Positions 16,894-25,636 of a stretch of 64,000 nt of DNA are shown piece after piece (positions within the stretch are counted from its first letter, which is position 1; each line of letters begins with the position of its first letter). The position numbers and the translations under genes are program-made. The notes under the pieces are model-generated. The model had not been told where the DNA came from. It searched no databases and saw only the letters and a list, made by a program, of their open reading frames with translations. The DNA comes from Deltaproteobacteria bacterium (GTDB taxonomy: Bacteria; Myxococcota_A; UBA796; UBA2385), in assembly GCA_018401435.1 (NCBI GenBank), contig JAGYJW010000017.1, positions 59,365-123,364 on the forward strand, in the 5' to 3' direction.

Positions 16894-18660
16894 CTACGGG
16901 GGGGCATCGCCGGTCTGGATGGCCCAAAGGCGCGCATAGACGCCGCCCCGGGCCACCAGCGCGTCGTGGGTGCCCGTCTCGACGATCTGTCCCTGGTCCA
17001 GCACCACCACCCGATCGGCATGGCGAATGGTGCTCAGCCGGTGGGCGATGATCAGGGTGGTGCGGCTGCGGCCGATGCGGGCCAGGGAGCGCTGGATGGC
17101 GGCCTCGGTCTCGTTGTCCACCGCCGAGGTTGCCTCGTCCAGGATGAGCACCGGCGCCCGCTTCAGCAGGGCGCGGGCGATGCTGAGACGCTGGCGCTGG
17201 CCCCCACTCAGCGACTGGCCATCCTCGCCCAGCACCGTGTCGTATCCCTGGGGCAGGCCGACGATGAAGTCGTGGGCATCGGCCAGACGCGCGGCGGCCT
17301 CCACCTCTTCGGAAGTGGCGTCGGGGCGCCCATAGGCGATGTTGTCGCCCACCGTGCCGGGAAAGAGGAAGACCCGCTGCTCCACCAGGGACAGGGCCGA
17401 CCGCAGGGCCGACAGCCGCCAGTCCCGCAGATCCACCCCGTCCAAGGTCACCCGCCCCGCCGAAGGGTCAAAGAAGCGCAGCAGCAGCCGCACCAGGGTG
17501 GACTTGCCCGCCCCCGTCGCCCCCACCAGGGCCAGGGTGCTCCCGGCCGGGACATCCAGCGAAAAACCGGACAAAACCGGCTTTCTGCCGGCATAGGCAA
17601 AGTCCACCGCCTCAAAACGCAGGGCCCCGGCCACCTGTGCGGGGGCGTGCTGCCCCTCGGTGATCTCCACCGGCGTGTCCAGCAGGTCCAATACCCGCGC
17701 CGTGCTGGCCATGGCCCGCTGGTAGAGGTCGAAGGTGGCGCCCAGGCGGGTCAGCGGCCAGAGCAGGCGCTGCACCAGGAAGACCATGACGCTATAGGTG
17801 CCCACGGCCAGGCTGCCGCCCAGGGCCAGCAGGCCGCCCAGCACCAGCGTGGCCAGAAAGCCCACCAGGATGACCATGCGGATGAGGGGGGTGAAGGCCG
17901 CGCTCAGGCGGATGGCCGCGCGGTTGGCGTCCCGGTAGGCGCCGCTGGCCTCGGCCACCCGCGCCAGCTCACGCGCCTCGGCCACAAAGCTCTTGATGGT
18001 GCCGATGCCGGCCAGATCGTTGTCGAGGAGGGCGTTGAGGCGCCCCACCCGGTCGCGCACCTCGGCGTAGCGCGGCGCGATGCGCCCCTGAAACCAGAAG
18101 CTGCCCGCCAGGATGAAGGGGATGGGCAGCACCGAAAAGACGGCCACCAGGGGTGAGGCCACAAAGAAGGCGACCCCCACCACCACCACGGTGGTCAGCA
18201 CCTGCAACACCTCGTTGGCCCCGCCGTCCAGAAAGCGCTCCAGCTGGTTCACATCGTCGTTGAGCACGCTCATCAGCTCGCCGCGGGGGCGGGTCTCGTA
18301 CCAGGCCATGTCCAGGTCCTGGATGTGGCCCCAGGCCGCCAGCCGCAGGTCGTCCTGCACCTGCTGGGCGAGGTTTCGCCACAGCACCCCATAGAGGTAC
18401 TCAAACAGGCTCTCCAGCCCCCAGATCACCGCCGTCAGCCCGCCGAGCAGGGCCAGCTGGTGCTCGACCTCGACCACGCCGAAGTGCGCCAACAACGAGT
18501 CTTCACGCCGGACCACCACATCGACGGCCGCCCCGATCAGGGCCGGCGGCGCGAGATCGAAGACCTTGTTGAGGACGCTGCAGAGGCTGGCCAGCCACAG
18601 CTGGCGGTGGTGGGCGCGGGCGTGGCCCCAGAGGCGGAGCAGGGGGTGGCGGACCAGCAT
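16894..18660 (-). CDS. ABC exporter half-transporter (MsbA-like)
   Basis: A 588-residue fused membrane/ATPase protein of the homodimeric exporter class. The first 320 residues contain about six membrane helices and the coupling-helix region of a type I ABC exporter. The nucleotide-binding domain has Walker [11 protein letters not shown]-loop [14 protein letters not shown], signature [15 protein letters not shown], Walker [13 protein letters not shown] and H-loop IIAHRLST. All catalytic residues are intact. Lipid, peptide or drug export are all possible; there is no neighbouring substrate gene, so the cargo is unknown. The start at 18660 has a TAGGCG element 12 nt upstream (leaderless class). 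It is convergent with the FG-GAP lipoprotein, with 5 bp between the stops. Confidence 0.9.
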   Translation of the reverse strand: MLVRHPLLRLWGHARAHHRQLWLASLCSVLNKVFDLAPPALIGAAVDVVVRREDSLLAHFGVVEVEHQLALLGGLTAVIWGLESLFEYLYGVLWRNLAQQVQDDLRLAAWGHIQDLDMAWYETRPRGELMSVLNDDVNQLERFLDGGANEVLQVLTTVVVVGVAFFVASPLVAVFSVLPIPFILAGSFWFQGRIAPRYAEVRDRVGRLNALLDNDLAGIGTIKSFVAEARELARVAEASGAYRDANRAAIRLSAAFTPLIRMVILVGFLATLVLGGLLALGGSLAVGTYSVMVFLVQRLLWPLTRLGATFDLYQRAMASTARVLDLLDTPVEITEGQHAPAQVAGALRFEAVDFAYAGRKPVLSGFSLDVPAGSTLALVGATGAGKSTLVRLLLRFFDPSAGRVTLDGVDLRDWRLSALRSALSLVEQRVFLFPGTVGDNIAYGRPDATSEEVEAAARLADAHDFIVGLPQGYDTVLGEDGQSLSGGQRQRLSIARALLKRAPVLILDEATSAVDNETEAAIQRSLARIGRSRTTLIIAHRLSTIRHADRVVVLDQGQIVETGTHDALVARGGVYARLWAIQTGDAPP

Positions 18661-18666
18661 GGCCGC

Positions 18667-18672
18667 CGCCTA
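18667..18672 (-). promoter_or_regulatory. -10-like element TAGGCG, leaderless class
   Basis: On the minus strand GGGATAGGCG begins 12 nt before the ATG at 18660 and nothing resembling a ribosome site intervenes. Confidence 0.4.
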
Positions 18673-18697
18673 TCCCCCTCGGGGCGGGATGCCGTGA

Positions 18698-18703
18698 TAG
18701 CGT
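18698..18703 (+). promoter_or_regulatory. -10-like element TAGCGT
   Basis: GATAGCGT fits TANNNT and lies 32 nt before the ATG at 18730; a second TA-containing site, CCTACATT, lies nearer at 18712. The ribosome site is CGGAG followed by five Cs and the ATG. Confidence 0.4.
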
Positions 18704-18729
18704 GACCGACCCTACATTCCGGAGCCCCC

Positions 18730-19194
18730 ATGAAGTGGGTCATCGCCCCCCACAGCCGCGCCGAGATTCACAGCTTCACCGGGCTCAACCTGTCGGGGCT
18801 GCGCACGGTGGCCGAGATCTTCCCCGCGGGCGGCCTTCAGGGCCAGGAGATCGACGGCAGCACCATGCGCTCCGCGGTGGTGGGCGGCCTGCCCGGCACC
18901 CGGGTGGTCTTCTGCACCACCATCTCCGACGACTGGCTGGAGCGCCCCTGGCGGGCCTTCGTCATCGAAGACAAGCGGGGTTTCCGCGCAAAGGGCGGCA
19001 TGACCGGCGTGCGGGTGCCCGACCTCGACCTGGTCAACGAGCCCAGCGACCGCCGCACCGACCCCGACTTCGAGCAGAGCTTCGATTTTGCAGAGTCGTT
19101 GGAGGCCGGCAAGGGCTGGACCTTTGGCAACCCCGGCAAGATCCAGGGCAATGTGCGCTGCATCCGCATCGACCGGGTGCCCGACCCCGAGTAG
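18730..19194 (+). CDS. Conserved soluble protein of unknown function
   Basis: A 154-residue cytoplasmic protein without signal peptide or membrane helix. It is beta-rich, with many short hydrophobic strands (TRVVFCTTISDDWLERPWRAFVIED read in parts) and a C-terminal segment WTFGNPGKIQGNVRCIRIDRV. The size, Trp/Phe content and even distribution of charged residues suggest a compact single-domain beta fold. I do not recognise the family. The ribosome site GGAG-CCCCC-ATG is the stereotyped one used by several genes in this window. The gene is divergent from the ABC exporter and convergent with the DUF4105 gene. Confidence 0.75.
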   Translation: MKWVIAPHSRAEIHSFTGLNLSGLRTVAEIFPAGGLQGQEIDGSTMRSAVVGGLPGTRVVFCTTISDDWLERPWRAFVIEDKRGFRAKGGMTGVRVPDLDLVNEPSDRRTDPDFEQSFDFAESLEAGKGWTFGNPGKIQGNVRCIRIDRVPDPE

Positions 19195-19203
19195 GTGGGG
19201 GCC

Positions 19204-21546
19204 CTACCAGCGCTCGAAGTACAGGCCGGCCCGAAGCTCCAGCTCCGGGTTCCGGTCGCTCGGCACCCCTTTCGACAGCCCAAGCTCTTGCACCCGCCCG
19301 GCGCCCGAGAGCCGCAGGGCGCCGTCCCATCTTCCCATTCGACCCAATCGAAGCTGGCCCTGGAGCTGGCCGGCGGCCTCGGGATGCCAGCGCGCCTGGA
19401 GGTCGAGCACGGGCGTCCAGGTCGCGTCCAGCCGCAGGTTGCTGAGCGGGCGCCCGGCAGCCTGAAGCTGGCCCCGCAGCCCCACCGGCAGGCCCAGGCC
19501 GACGCCCTGGCCCAGGCGCTCGGCCGGCACCCACAAGGCCGAGAGGCCGGAAGCGGGCAGGGTCCGCGTCCAGGACCGCGCGGCCACACCTGCATAGAGG
19601 ACGAGGTGGTGCCGCATGTCATCGGACTGCAGCAGGCCCAGCAGCCCCCCGGCCTCTGCCCAGCGGGCCTCGGAGCGCCGCTGGCCCTCGCGGGCGTAGC
19701 GCAGGTCGGCCAGGTCCAGGTGCCAGCCCAAGGGCGGCCCCCGACGCGCGAGGTTGACATGGCTGGCCTGCAGCAGGTTGAAGCGCCCCCGCAACCAGCC
19801 CGGGCGGTCCACGGCCACCTGCAGCTCCCCGTCCAACACGGTGACCGCCATGCCCGGGCTCAGCCCAAAGCGCCGCCCACCGCCGGGACGCCCATCGTAG
19901 AGCGGGGTAGCCACGCTCAGCCAGGGCACCCAGCCCGCCTCCGAAAGGCGAGACGCCGAATCGATCTGCAGGGGCCGATAGGCGGTGTGCGTGGAAACCG
20001 CGCGTTGCTGCACATCCAGTTGTCTTTGCAGCTCACGATTCTGCACGTCCCGAGCAGCGACAGGACCGGCGGTGGGGTCCACCGACCGCAGGCGCGCCAG
20101 GGCCCGGCGCAGCCCGTCCACCCCGGCGGCCTGTTCGGCCGTCACCCGGCCTTCGGCGTCGATCATGGCGCTCTGTTCGAGGATGTCGGACCAGGCCAGC
20201 AACCGGGCCACCGGGCCCGAAAGGGAGGGATCCGTGGCAGCGGCCTCCGCCAGCGCCCCATAGGCGCCCGCCCGGACCGCGCCTTCGGGAGCTTCCAGGC
20301 CCCGCATCGGGGTTGCAAGGGACGGCCTGCGGCTGAGGATTGCGGCGATCTCGGCCTCGCGGGCCTCCCGGGCCCGAAGGGCGCGCTCACCCAGGGACTC
20401 CTCCTCTGGCCGCTCGGCGGCGATGGGTTCCAGCAGGCCCTTTCGGTCGAGCAGGGCCATCAGCACGTCGGGCGAGAGCGGCGCGGGCGCCCGCAGCGGG
20501 GTGAAGCTGTTCACCAGCTCCACCACCAGCTCCGTACAGTTGCGGGATACAAAGAGATAGGGCCGATCCCAACCTTGGAGGATCTCGTCCAGACGCTGCA
20601 GGACCTGCACCTTCTCGGCCTCGGTCAAGCGCAGTCCGAAGCGGTGCAGACTGCGATCTTCGAACTGCGAGTAGCGCAGCGTGGTGGTGGTGAAGGGCTC
20701 TCGCACCACGCGGGCCCGAAAGCCCCCGGTGATGCCCCGCCAGGCATAGGCCAGGCTGCCCTCGGGCACCCCCGTCGTATCGGCAACCATCCCATAGCTG
20801 TCTCGACGCACGATGCCCTGGTCGTCGGGATGGAAACGAAGGGCGATCAGCACATGCCCCGACACCGACGCCGCGCTGGCGCCGGTGGCCGCCACATAGA
20901 CGACCTCGACCTGCTCCACTCGGGCCGGATCCAGGCCCGCAGTCTGCAGATCAACGCAGCGGGGCCCATCCACCGCTTCGCCCACCCGGTCCGTCAGGAA
21001 GCGCCACTTGCTGGGCATGCGGCAGGCGGGGTGGCGATCCGGGTTGTCGAGGGGCCCCGCAAAGCCGGCCTCTGCCAGGGTGGCCAGGTCCTCGGCTGGA
21101 TTCTGCATGCCGCGGGGCAAAGCGAAGGCCCAGGGGTCGCGCTCGGGGCTCAGCCAGAAGCCCAGGCGCTGACGCCACTGGGAGAGGGCACGCCAGGCGG
21201 GCTCTCGGGACCAGCCGTGGCCCCGATCCGCGACGTGGGCCAGGCCATGCACCAAGGCGGGCCCGACCGCCTCGCCCGCAACGATCTCGATCTCCGCCGC
21301 ACCTGCGCGGTACCGGATGCGCACCGGCTCGCCCGGCGTCGCGGGCCCCGGGCTTCCGCGGAGAATAGAGACCGGGCGCCCCACATCCCGCAGCCCGTCG
21401 GGCAGGCTGGCCGCCAGCTGGTCCAAGGCGGCGCGCTCTTCGGGCGACCAGTCTGCGGGTTGGGCCAACGACCAGCCCACGCCCGCCGCAGGTTGGGGGG
21501 AGGCGGCGACAGCGGCGAGGACGAGGCCCGAGAGCAGGCCGATCAA
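19204..21546 (-). CDS. DUF4105 (Lnb-like) protein with C-terminal beta-barrel-like region
   Basis: A 780-residue exported protein. An N-terminal signal peptide (about residues 1-22, LLSGLVLAAVAASPQPAAG) is followed by a metalloprotease-like helical stretch (IVAGEAVGPALVHGLAHVADRGHGW). Residues about 190-390 match the periplasmic DUF4105 domain: VEVVYVAATGASAASVSGHVLIAL, YAWRGITGGFRARVV, TLRYSQFEDRSLHRFGLRLT and YLFVSRNCTELVVEL, where the NC dyad is characteristic. The last 350 residues consist of alternating amphipathic strands with many Trp/Leu/Arg (LDLQARWHPEAAGQLQGQLRL), ending LRAGLYFERW with an aromatic C-terminal residue, as in outer-membrane barrels. I infer a periplasmic enzyme-like domain tied to a barrel. 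It overlaps the next gene upstream by 4 nt, so they are cotranscribed. Confidence 0.75.
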   Translation of the reverse strand: MIGLLSGLVLAAVAASPQPAAGVGWSLAQPADWSPEERAALDQLAASLPDGLRDVGRPVSILRGSPGPATPGEPVRIRYRAGAAEIEIVAGEAVGPALVHGLAHVADRGHGWSREPAWRALSQWRQRLGFWLSPERDPWAFALPRGMQNPAEDLATLAEAGFAGPLDNPDRHPACRMPSKWRFLTDRVGEAVDGPRCVDLQTAGLDPARVEQVEVVYVAATGASAASVSGHVLIALRFHPDDQGIVRRDSYGMVADTTGVPEGSLAYAWRGITGGFRARVVREPFTTTTLRYSQFEDRSLHRFGLRLTEAEKVQVLQRLDEILQGWDRPYLFVSRNCTELVVELVNSFTPLRAPAPLSPDVLMALLDRKGLLEPIAAERPEEESLGERALRAREAREAEIAAILSRRPSLATPMRGLEAPEGAVRAGAYGALAEAAATDPSLSGPVARLLAWSDILEQSAMIDAEGRVTAEQAAGVDGLRRALARLRSVDPTAGPVAARDVQNRELQRQLDVQQRAVSTHTAYRPLQIDSASRLSEAGWVPWLSVATPLYDGRPGGGRRFGLSPGMAVTVLDGELQVAVDRPGWLRGRFNLLQASHVNLARRGPPLGWHLDLADLRYAREGQRRSEARWAEAGGLLGLLQSDDMRHHLVLYAGVAARSWTRTLPASGLSALWVPAERLGQGVGLGLPVGLRGQLQAAGRPLSNLRLDATWTPVLDLQARWHPEAAGQLQGQLRLGRMGRWDGALRLSGAGRVQELGLSKGVPSDRNPELELRAGLYFERW

Positions 21547-22568
21547 TCCACCTGGCCCAACTCAAGCTGGCCGGTCGGATCCCAGGATTCCGCGATCCGG
21601 ACCAACTGCGCGTAGCGCGCGGCCACCTGCTCGGACTCCACAGCCTCGATGCGATCGGCGAGACGGTCCAGGATGTCCAGCGGGGCGTCGGCCAGGGCGC
21701 TCCGAACCGAGCCGTCGACGGCGGCGGCAGCAGCGAGATCGAAGGTGTCGCCGACCGCCAGGGCGACCGATGCCACCGGCACATCGAGGGCCAGGGCCAG
21801 GCGCTGGTGCAGGGGCGCCACCGCCGGGTAGTCCGGATGGGCGCGCTCCCGCTCCAGCCGCCAGAGCAGGTCGCTGGCCACCACGGGGTCCAGGTCGAAG
21901 TCTTCGACCGCCTCGTCCAGAATACGCACCACCAGACGGTTGGTGCCGGCCTGGTCCACCGGGGGGCCCTCTGCGGACAGGGCGGCGCGGAAGCCCTCCG
22001 CCACCGCGGCCGCCGGTTGCTGCAGGGCCGAGGCCAAGGAGTGCAGCAGGGGCCCGTCGCCGTCGAGGGCTTCGGCCTCCAGCCGGTCCAGGCTGCTGGG
22101 GCTGCGGGCCAGCAGGTTCAGGGTCATGCCCAGATCCCGCTGAGCGCCGAGAATCTCCCCATAAACCAGCGCGCGGCCCATGTGGTCGGGGCCCAGATCG
22201 GCGCCGCCCTGCCGCTTCTTGTTGTTCTTCTTGCGCTTCTGTTCGGCGGCCTCTTGCCGCTTCTTCTTCTTCACCAGCAGCACGATCAGGACGATGATGC
22301 CGGCCGTGGTGGCCAGGGTCGCGACCACCGTGGTGGTGCTCAGCGCGTCCTCGTTGATGTCGCTATTGCCTGTGCTTTCGCCCAGGCTGCCATCAGAGCT
22401 GTCCTGGCTGCCGGCCGAGCCATCGGAGCTGTCAGAGCTGCCCGCGCTGTCGGAGTCCGAGCCGCTGCCGCCGCTGTCGGCCAAGGCGGTCGCCGGGGCG
22501 ACCTGGAGAAGAAAGGCCGCGAGCGCCAGATGGGCTGCTGCCCGGCGCCACCGAGGCTGCGCGGTCAT
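21543..22568 (-). CDS. Secreted/membrane protein with Ser-Asp spacer and helical domain
   Basis: A 341-residue protein with a signal peptide (LALAAFLLQVAPATALA, cleavage near residue 30), a Ser/Asp/Gly low-complexity region (about 31-70), one membrane helix (about 83-100, ATLATTAGIIVLIVLLV) followed by a Lys/Arg-rich cytoplasmic flank (KKKKRQEAAEQKRKKNNKKR), and a C-terminal 210-residue helical domain. Orientation by the positive-inside rule puts the Ser/Asp region outside and the helical domain in the cytoplasm. The helical domain contains repeated Leu/Asp segments (AALSAEGPPVDQ, DLDPVVASDLLWRLE) but no motif I can name. It is the first gene of a two-gene operon with the DUF4105 protein. A TAGAGG element lies about 30 nt upstream, followed by CGGAG. 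Confidence 0.7.
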   Translation of the reverse strand: MTAQPRWRRAAAHLALAAFLLQVAPATALADSGGSGSDSDSAGSSDSSDGSAGSQDSSDGSLGESTGNSDINEDALSTTTVVATLATTAGIIVLIVLLVKKKKRQEAAEQKRKKNNKKRQGGADLGPDHMGRALVYGEILGAQRDLGMTLNLLARSPSSLDRLEAEALDGDGPLLHSLASALQQPAAAVAEGFRAALSAEGPPVDQAGTNRLVVRILDEAVEDFDLDPVVASDLLWRLERERAHPDYPAVAPLHQRLALALDVPVASVALAVGDTFDLAAAAAVDGSVRSALADAPLDILDRLADRIEAVESEQVAARYAQLVRIAESWDPTGQLELGQVD

Positions 22569-22595
22569 GTATGGCTCCGAAATTGCGGGACGAGG

Positions 22596-22601
22596 CCTCT
22601 A
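22596..22601 (-). promoter_or_regulatory. -10-like element TAGAGG
   Basis: On the minus strand GCGTTAGAGGCC lies 28-33 nt before the ATG at 22568, with a CGGAG ribosome site between. Confidence 0.35.
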
Positions 22602-22646
22602 ACGCGGCGTCGCCGCGCCTGGCAGCCCGACCCGCGCACCCCGGCC

Positions 22647-24167
22647 CTACTTCGCCGCCATGCCCTGCTCCAGATGCTCCTGCTCGCGCATGGCCTTGGA
22701 TAGCGCGTCCTTGATCATCCACAGGCTAGGCTTCTTCTCGTTGAAGAAGAGGAAGGAGAAGAGGCTGCCGGCCTGGATATATTTGAGCACATCTCGCCAG
22801 CTCTTCACCTGTTCCATGTGTCGGGCCAGGGTGGCCGGCCGGAAGTAGAACTCGCGGTAGAAGCGGCGGTGCAGCTCGATCAGGTCGTCGGGTTCCAGAC
22901 CCCAGGGCACAAAGGTGGGCTCCCAGAAGGACTTCTCGTTGTTGGTCTGGTTGACGATGCGGCCCCACTTGGCGCCTTCGCGCTCCCAGACCTCCATCTG
23001 CGGGGTCTCGGGCAGCAGGGTGTTGATTTGCACCGTCACGTCATGCAAGGGTATGGACTTGGCGAACTCGATGGTCTCGAGGATGGTCTCGCGGGTGTCG
23101 GGCATGTGGCCGACCATGAAGAAGGCCTTGGGCCGCAGCCCGACCTTGTCCGCCGCGGTGATGGCGGCGCGGATCTTGTCTTTGGTGATGCCCTTGGAGA
23201 TGAAGTCCAGCACCTCGTCGCTGCCCGATTCGATGCCGAAACGGGTGCGCCAGCAGCCGGCCTCCTTCATGCGTTGCAGCAGGGGCTCGTCCACCACCTC
23301 CACCCGCGAAGAGCAGGTCCAGGACACCTTCTTGTTCAGGCCCCGGCGAATCAGCTCGTCGCAGATGGCATAGACCCGCTTCTTGTTGGCGCAGAAGAGC
23401 GAGTCCACGAAGGCGATGTCGCGCACGCCGAAGTCACGCACCAGGTGCTCGATCTCGTCGGCGACATATTGGGGGCTGTGGCTGCGGTAGCCCGACCGGG
23501 ACTTCTGGCAGAAGGCGCAGGCGTGGGGGCAGCCCCGGCTGGTGACCATCGCAAATTTGGGGAAGGCGTGGTCGTCCACCGGCACGGGTCGGTAGATGTT
23601 GGGGGGCAGCAGGTGCCGGGCGGGAAAGGGGAGCTGGTCGAGATCCCGGAGCTTCTTGCGTTTGCCGGTGAAGTGCAGGGCGCCGTCATCCTTGCGGTAG
23701 ACGATGCCATCGATGCTGTCCAGGCTGCGGCCGCCCTGAAAGTGCTCGATGAGATCGAGCATGGTCTCTTCACCCTCGCCGATGACCCCCACATCGAATT
23801 GGGGGTTGGCCATGGCCTCTTCGGGCACCAGGGACACATGGTAGCTGCCCAGCACGATGGGCACCTGGGGCAATGCGGCCTTGAGCCCCAGGCCGAGCTT
23901 CTTGCAGGTGTCGAAGGTGACGGTGAAGGACCCGATGCCGATGAGGTCGGGCTGGAATTCCTGCACCCGGGCCACGGTGCTGCCTACATTGAGCTGCTCG
24001 GCGGCGGCGTCGATGGCAGCCACGGTGTGACCGGCCTGCTCCAACACGGCAGCGATATAGAGCAAGCCCAGGGGCGCTGAGTTGTAGAAGAGGAAGCTGG
24101 TGACCGGGTTGGCGTTGCCCTCCTCCAGCACAGAGTCGATGGGCGGGTTGATGAGCATGATCCGCAT
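22647..24167 (-). CDS. B12-binding domain radical SAM protein
   Basis: A 506-residue enzyme of the cobalamin-dependent radical SAM class. The start is set at MRIMLINPP, the usual N-terminus of this family, because the upstream extension is not conserved-looking. Residues about 1-145 are the Rossmann-like B12-binding domain (GSYHVSLVPEEAM, GVIGEGEETMLDLIEHF). The radical SAM core has the cluster motif RGCPHACAFC with Cys213, Cys217 and Cys220, then GIESGSDEVLDFISKG and FFMVGHMPDTRETI. The C-terminal 100 residues are a helical region seen in BchE/HpnJ-like relatives. These enzymes usually methylate or rearrange unactivated carbons of lipids, bacteriochlorins or peptides; no substrate gene lies next to it. 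A TACCTT element lies 27-32 nt upstream. Confidence 0.9.
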   Translation of the reverse strand: MRIMLINPPIDSVLEEGNANPVTSFLFYNSAPLGLLYIAAVLEQAGHTVAAIDAAAEQLNVGSTVARVQEFQPDLIGIGSFTVTFDTCKKLGLGLKAALPQVPIVLGSYHVSLVPEEAMANPQFDVGVIGEGEETMLDLIEHFQGGRSLDSIDGIVYRKDDGALHFTGKRKKLRDLDQLPFPARHLLPPNIYRPVPVDDHAFPKFAMVTSRGCPHACAFCQKSRSGYRSHSPQYVADEIEHLVRDFGVRDIAFVDSLFCANKKRVYAICDELIRRGLNKKVSWTCSSRVEVVDEPLLQRMKEAGCWRTRFGIESGSDEVLDFISKGITKDKIRAAITAADKVGLRPKAFFMVGHMPDTRETILETIEFAKSIPLHDVTVQINTLLPETPQMEVWEREGAKWGRIVNQTNNEKSFWEPTFVPWGLEPDDLIELHRRFYREFYFRPATLARHMEQVKSWRDVLKYIQAGSLFSFLFFNEKKPSLWMIKDALSKAMREQEHLEQGMAAK

Positions 24168-24193
24168 GAGCGCGCTCCAGGTCACTTTGACCG

Positions 24194-24199
24194 AAGGTA
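24194..24199 (-). promoter_or_regulatory. -10-like element TACCTT
   Basis: On the minus strand GGGCTACCTTCGG lies 27-32 nt before the start at 24167, which supports the internal ATG as the true start. Confidence 0.4.
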
Positions 24200-24240
24200 G
24201 CCCGGGCCGGGCGCCGGTCAATGAGCGGGGCCCTCGCGGG

Positions 24241-24714
24241 TCAGGCGCGGGCTTCGGCCGCCGGGATCATGCGCTCGACGAAGCCGCGAATGCCCCGGCG
24301 GATCAGGCCCTCGGCCACGGGGCGCACGGCGGCGGCCAGCAGGCGGTTCACGGGCACCTCGGCCTCCACCTGCTCATCCCAGTGCAGGGTGGTGGGGCCG
24401 CCGGCAGGACCTGAAAAGCGAGCAAGACCGCGGATCTTCATGGTGCTGCCCGGCTCGTCCAGCTGGGTCCAGCGCAGGGTGCGGGCCGCAGGGTCCACGG
24501 TGTAGCGCAGCAGGTAGCGGGGCTTGTAGGTGGTCGTGCCGCTGCGCTGCTCCTTGAGCACATAGAGCACGCAGTCAGGGCCGCGCTTCTCGTGGCTCTC
24601 GATGTCGTGGGCAAAACGGATGTTGTTGTCCAGATCTGCGAAGAAGGCCAAGGCGGCGTCGGGGTCCATGCGCAGCTGAAAGGTCTCGACGACGGCGCTC
24701 TGGAAGGTGGCCAT
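24241..24714 (-). CDS. SRPBCC/START-like ligand-binding protein
   Basis: A 157-residue soluble protein. The start at MATFQSAV is chosen over the longer Arg-rich extension because CGGAG-CCGCC-ATG precedes it and TAGCGG lies further upstream. The pattern is that of a small SRPBCC (Bet v 1-like) helix-grip fold of the DUF1997 kind: an N-terminal strand with VETFQLRMDPDAALAFFADLDNNIRF, several antiparallel strands (RSGTTTYKPRYLLRYTVDP, TMKIRGLARFSGPAGGPTTLHWDEQVEAEVP) and a long C-terminal helix (LLAAAVRPVAEGLIRRGIRGFVERMI). It probably binds a hydrophobic ligand or membrane lipid. It is the next gene downstream of nothing on this strand; its stop is 73 bp from the radical SAM start. Confidence 0.8.
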   Translation of the reverse strand: MATFQSAVVETFQLRMDPDAALAFFADLDNNIRFAHDIESHEKRGPDCVLYVLKEQRSGTTTYKPRYLLRYTVDPAARTLRWTQLDEPGSTMKIRGLARFSGPAGGPTTLHWDEQVEAEVPVNRLLAAAVRPVAEGLIRRGIRGFVERMIPAAEARA

Positions 24715-24854
24715 GGCGGCTCCGGGGCTACGGCGGAAGGGTCCGCTAACCCCGCGGATCCTGCACCGGAATGTCAGCGCAAGCGGCTGGCGCTTGTGGG
24801 CCCGGGCCGCGCGGGCCACACTGACGGGCGAGAACCGTCCGACTGGGAGCGCCG

Positions 24855-25630
24855 ATGAAGGTCCACCTGCTCAGCCTCGTGCTGCTGGCCGCCGCCTGTC
24901 GGGGCGGCAAGACCGACTCCGAGACCGCCGCGCCGGGGGGCGACTCGGGTGAGCAGACCGACGGCGAAGACGGCGGCGACGGAACGGACGGTGCCGACGG
25001 CGCGGACGGCACAGACGGCACAGACGGCACCAGACGGCGGATGGCGCGGATGGCGCGGATGGCGCGGATGGCGCGGACGGCGCGGACGGCGCGGACGGCA
25101 CGGACGGCACGGACGGCACAGACGGCACCGATGGAGACGACGGCAGCACCCCCACCGAGCTGTGCAACGGCCTGGACGATGACGGAGACGGGCTGATCGA
25201 CGAGGACGACGTCTGCCCCGACGAGGTCTTCAACGACCCGGTGACGGGCCACGCCTACCTCGCCAGCTCGGGCGCCTACACCTGGCCCCAGGCCGTCGCC
25301 TATTGCCAGGGCCTGGGCTACCACCTGGCCACCATCGACGACGCCACCGAGAACACCCTCATCTGGGATATTCTCTACGATGGGGCCGACGGCGTGGCCA
25401 CCAACAACGCCCACACCTGGATCGGCTACCACGACGATGGCAGCGGCTGGGCCTGGGTGGACGGCACCACCAGCGGCTTTCAGGCCTTCGGGGCCGAGGT
25501 CATCACCGACCCCTGGGGCACGGCCAACTTTGGTCAGGCCGCGGCATTTGGCAACTTCGAAGCCGCAGAGTGGCTGGAGGCACCGGGCAACTGGATCTAC
25601 GCGGCGATCTGTGAGAGCGAAGGGGCCTGA
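24855..25630 (+). CDS. C-type-lectin-fold lipoprotein with Asp-Gly repeat, frameshifted
   Basis: The N-terminus has a signal peptide and lipobox (AAAC, Cys15), then an Asp-Gly-Ala/Thr spacer. Reading frame 3 turns into Met-Ala-Arg repeats at about 25030, whereas frame 2 continues the DGADGADG pattern, then DGDDGSTPTELCNGLDDDGDGLIDEDD and a complete lectin-like domain, so one indel near 25030 is inferred. The last 130 residues form a C-type-lectin-like fold: GHAYLASSGAYTWPQAVAYCQ, HLATIDDATENTLIW, TWIGYHDDGSGWAW and a final ICE, with one of the two usual disulfides. Such domains bind sugars or proteins outside the cell. The DNA repeat (units of GATGGCGCG and relatives, 25037-25130) could also vary in copy number in nature. 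Confidence 0.7.
25037..25130 (+). repeat. Nine-base tandem repeat encoding Asp-Gly-Ala/Thr
   Basis: Repeated GATGGCGCG units, then GACGGCGCG and GACGGCACG variants, make about ten near-identical 9-bp copies inside the lectin lipoprotein gene. The copies encode the spacer after the lipobox. The copy number is divisible by whole codons, so slippage by a full unit would change spacer length without breaking the frame. Confidence 0.7.
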
Positions 25631-25636
25631 GCCCGC

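Noticed and set aside
14801..16927. A 708-codon minus-strand frame with many Asp/His/Val (GDG-rich) repeats
   Set aside because: The repeats mirror the calcium-loop codons of the FG-GAP lipoprotein on the other strand; no start or signal of its own.
25037..25130. Possible CRISPR-like array because of regular short repeats
   Set aside because: The 9-bp units are contiguous, without unique spacers, and lie within a coding frame.
24949..25160. Trp-Arg-Gly and Met-Ala-Arg repeat peptides
   Set aside because: They are off-frame readings of the 9-bp Asp-Gly-Ala repeat; only frame 2 continues into the lectin domain.
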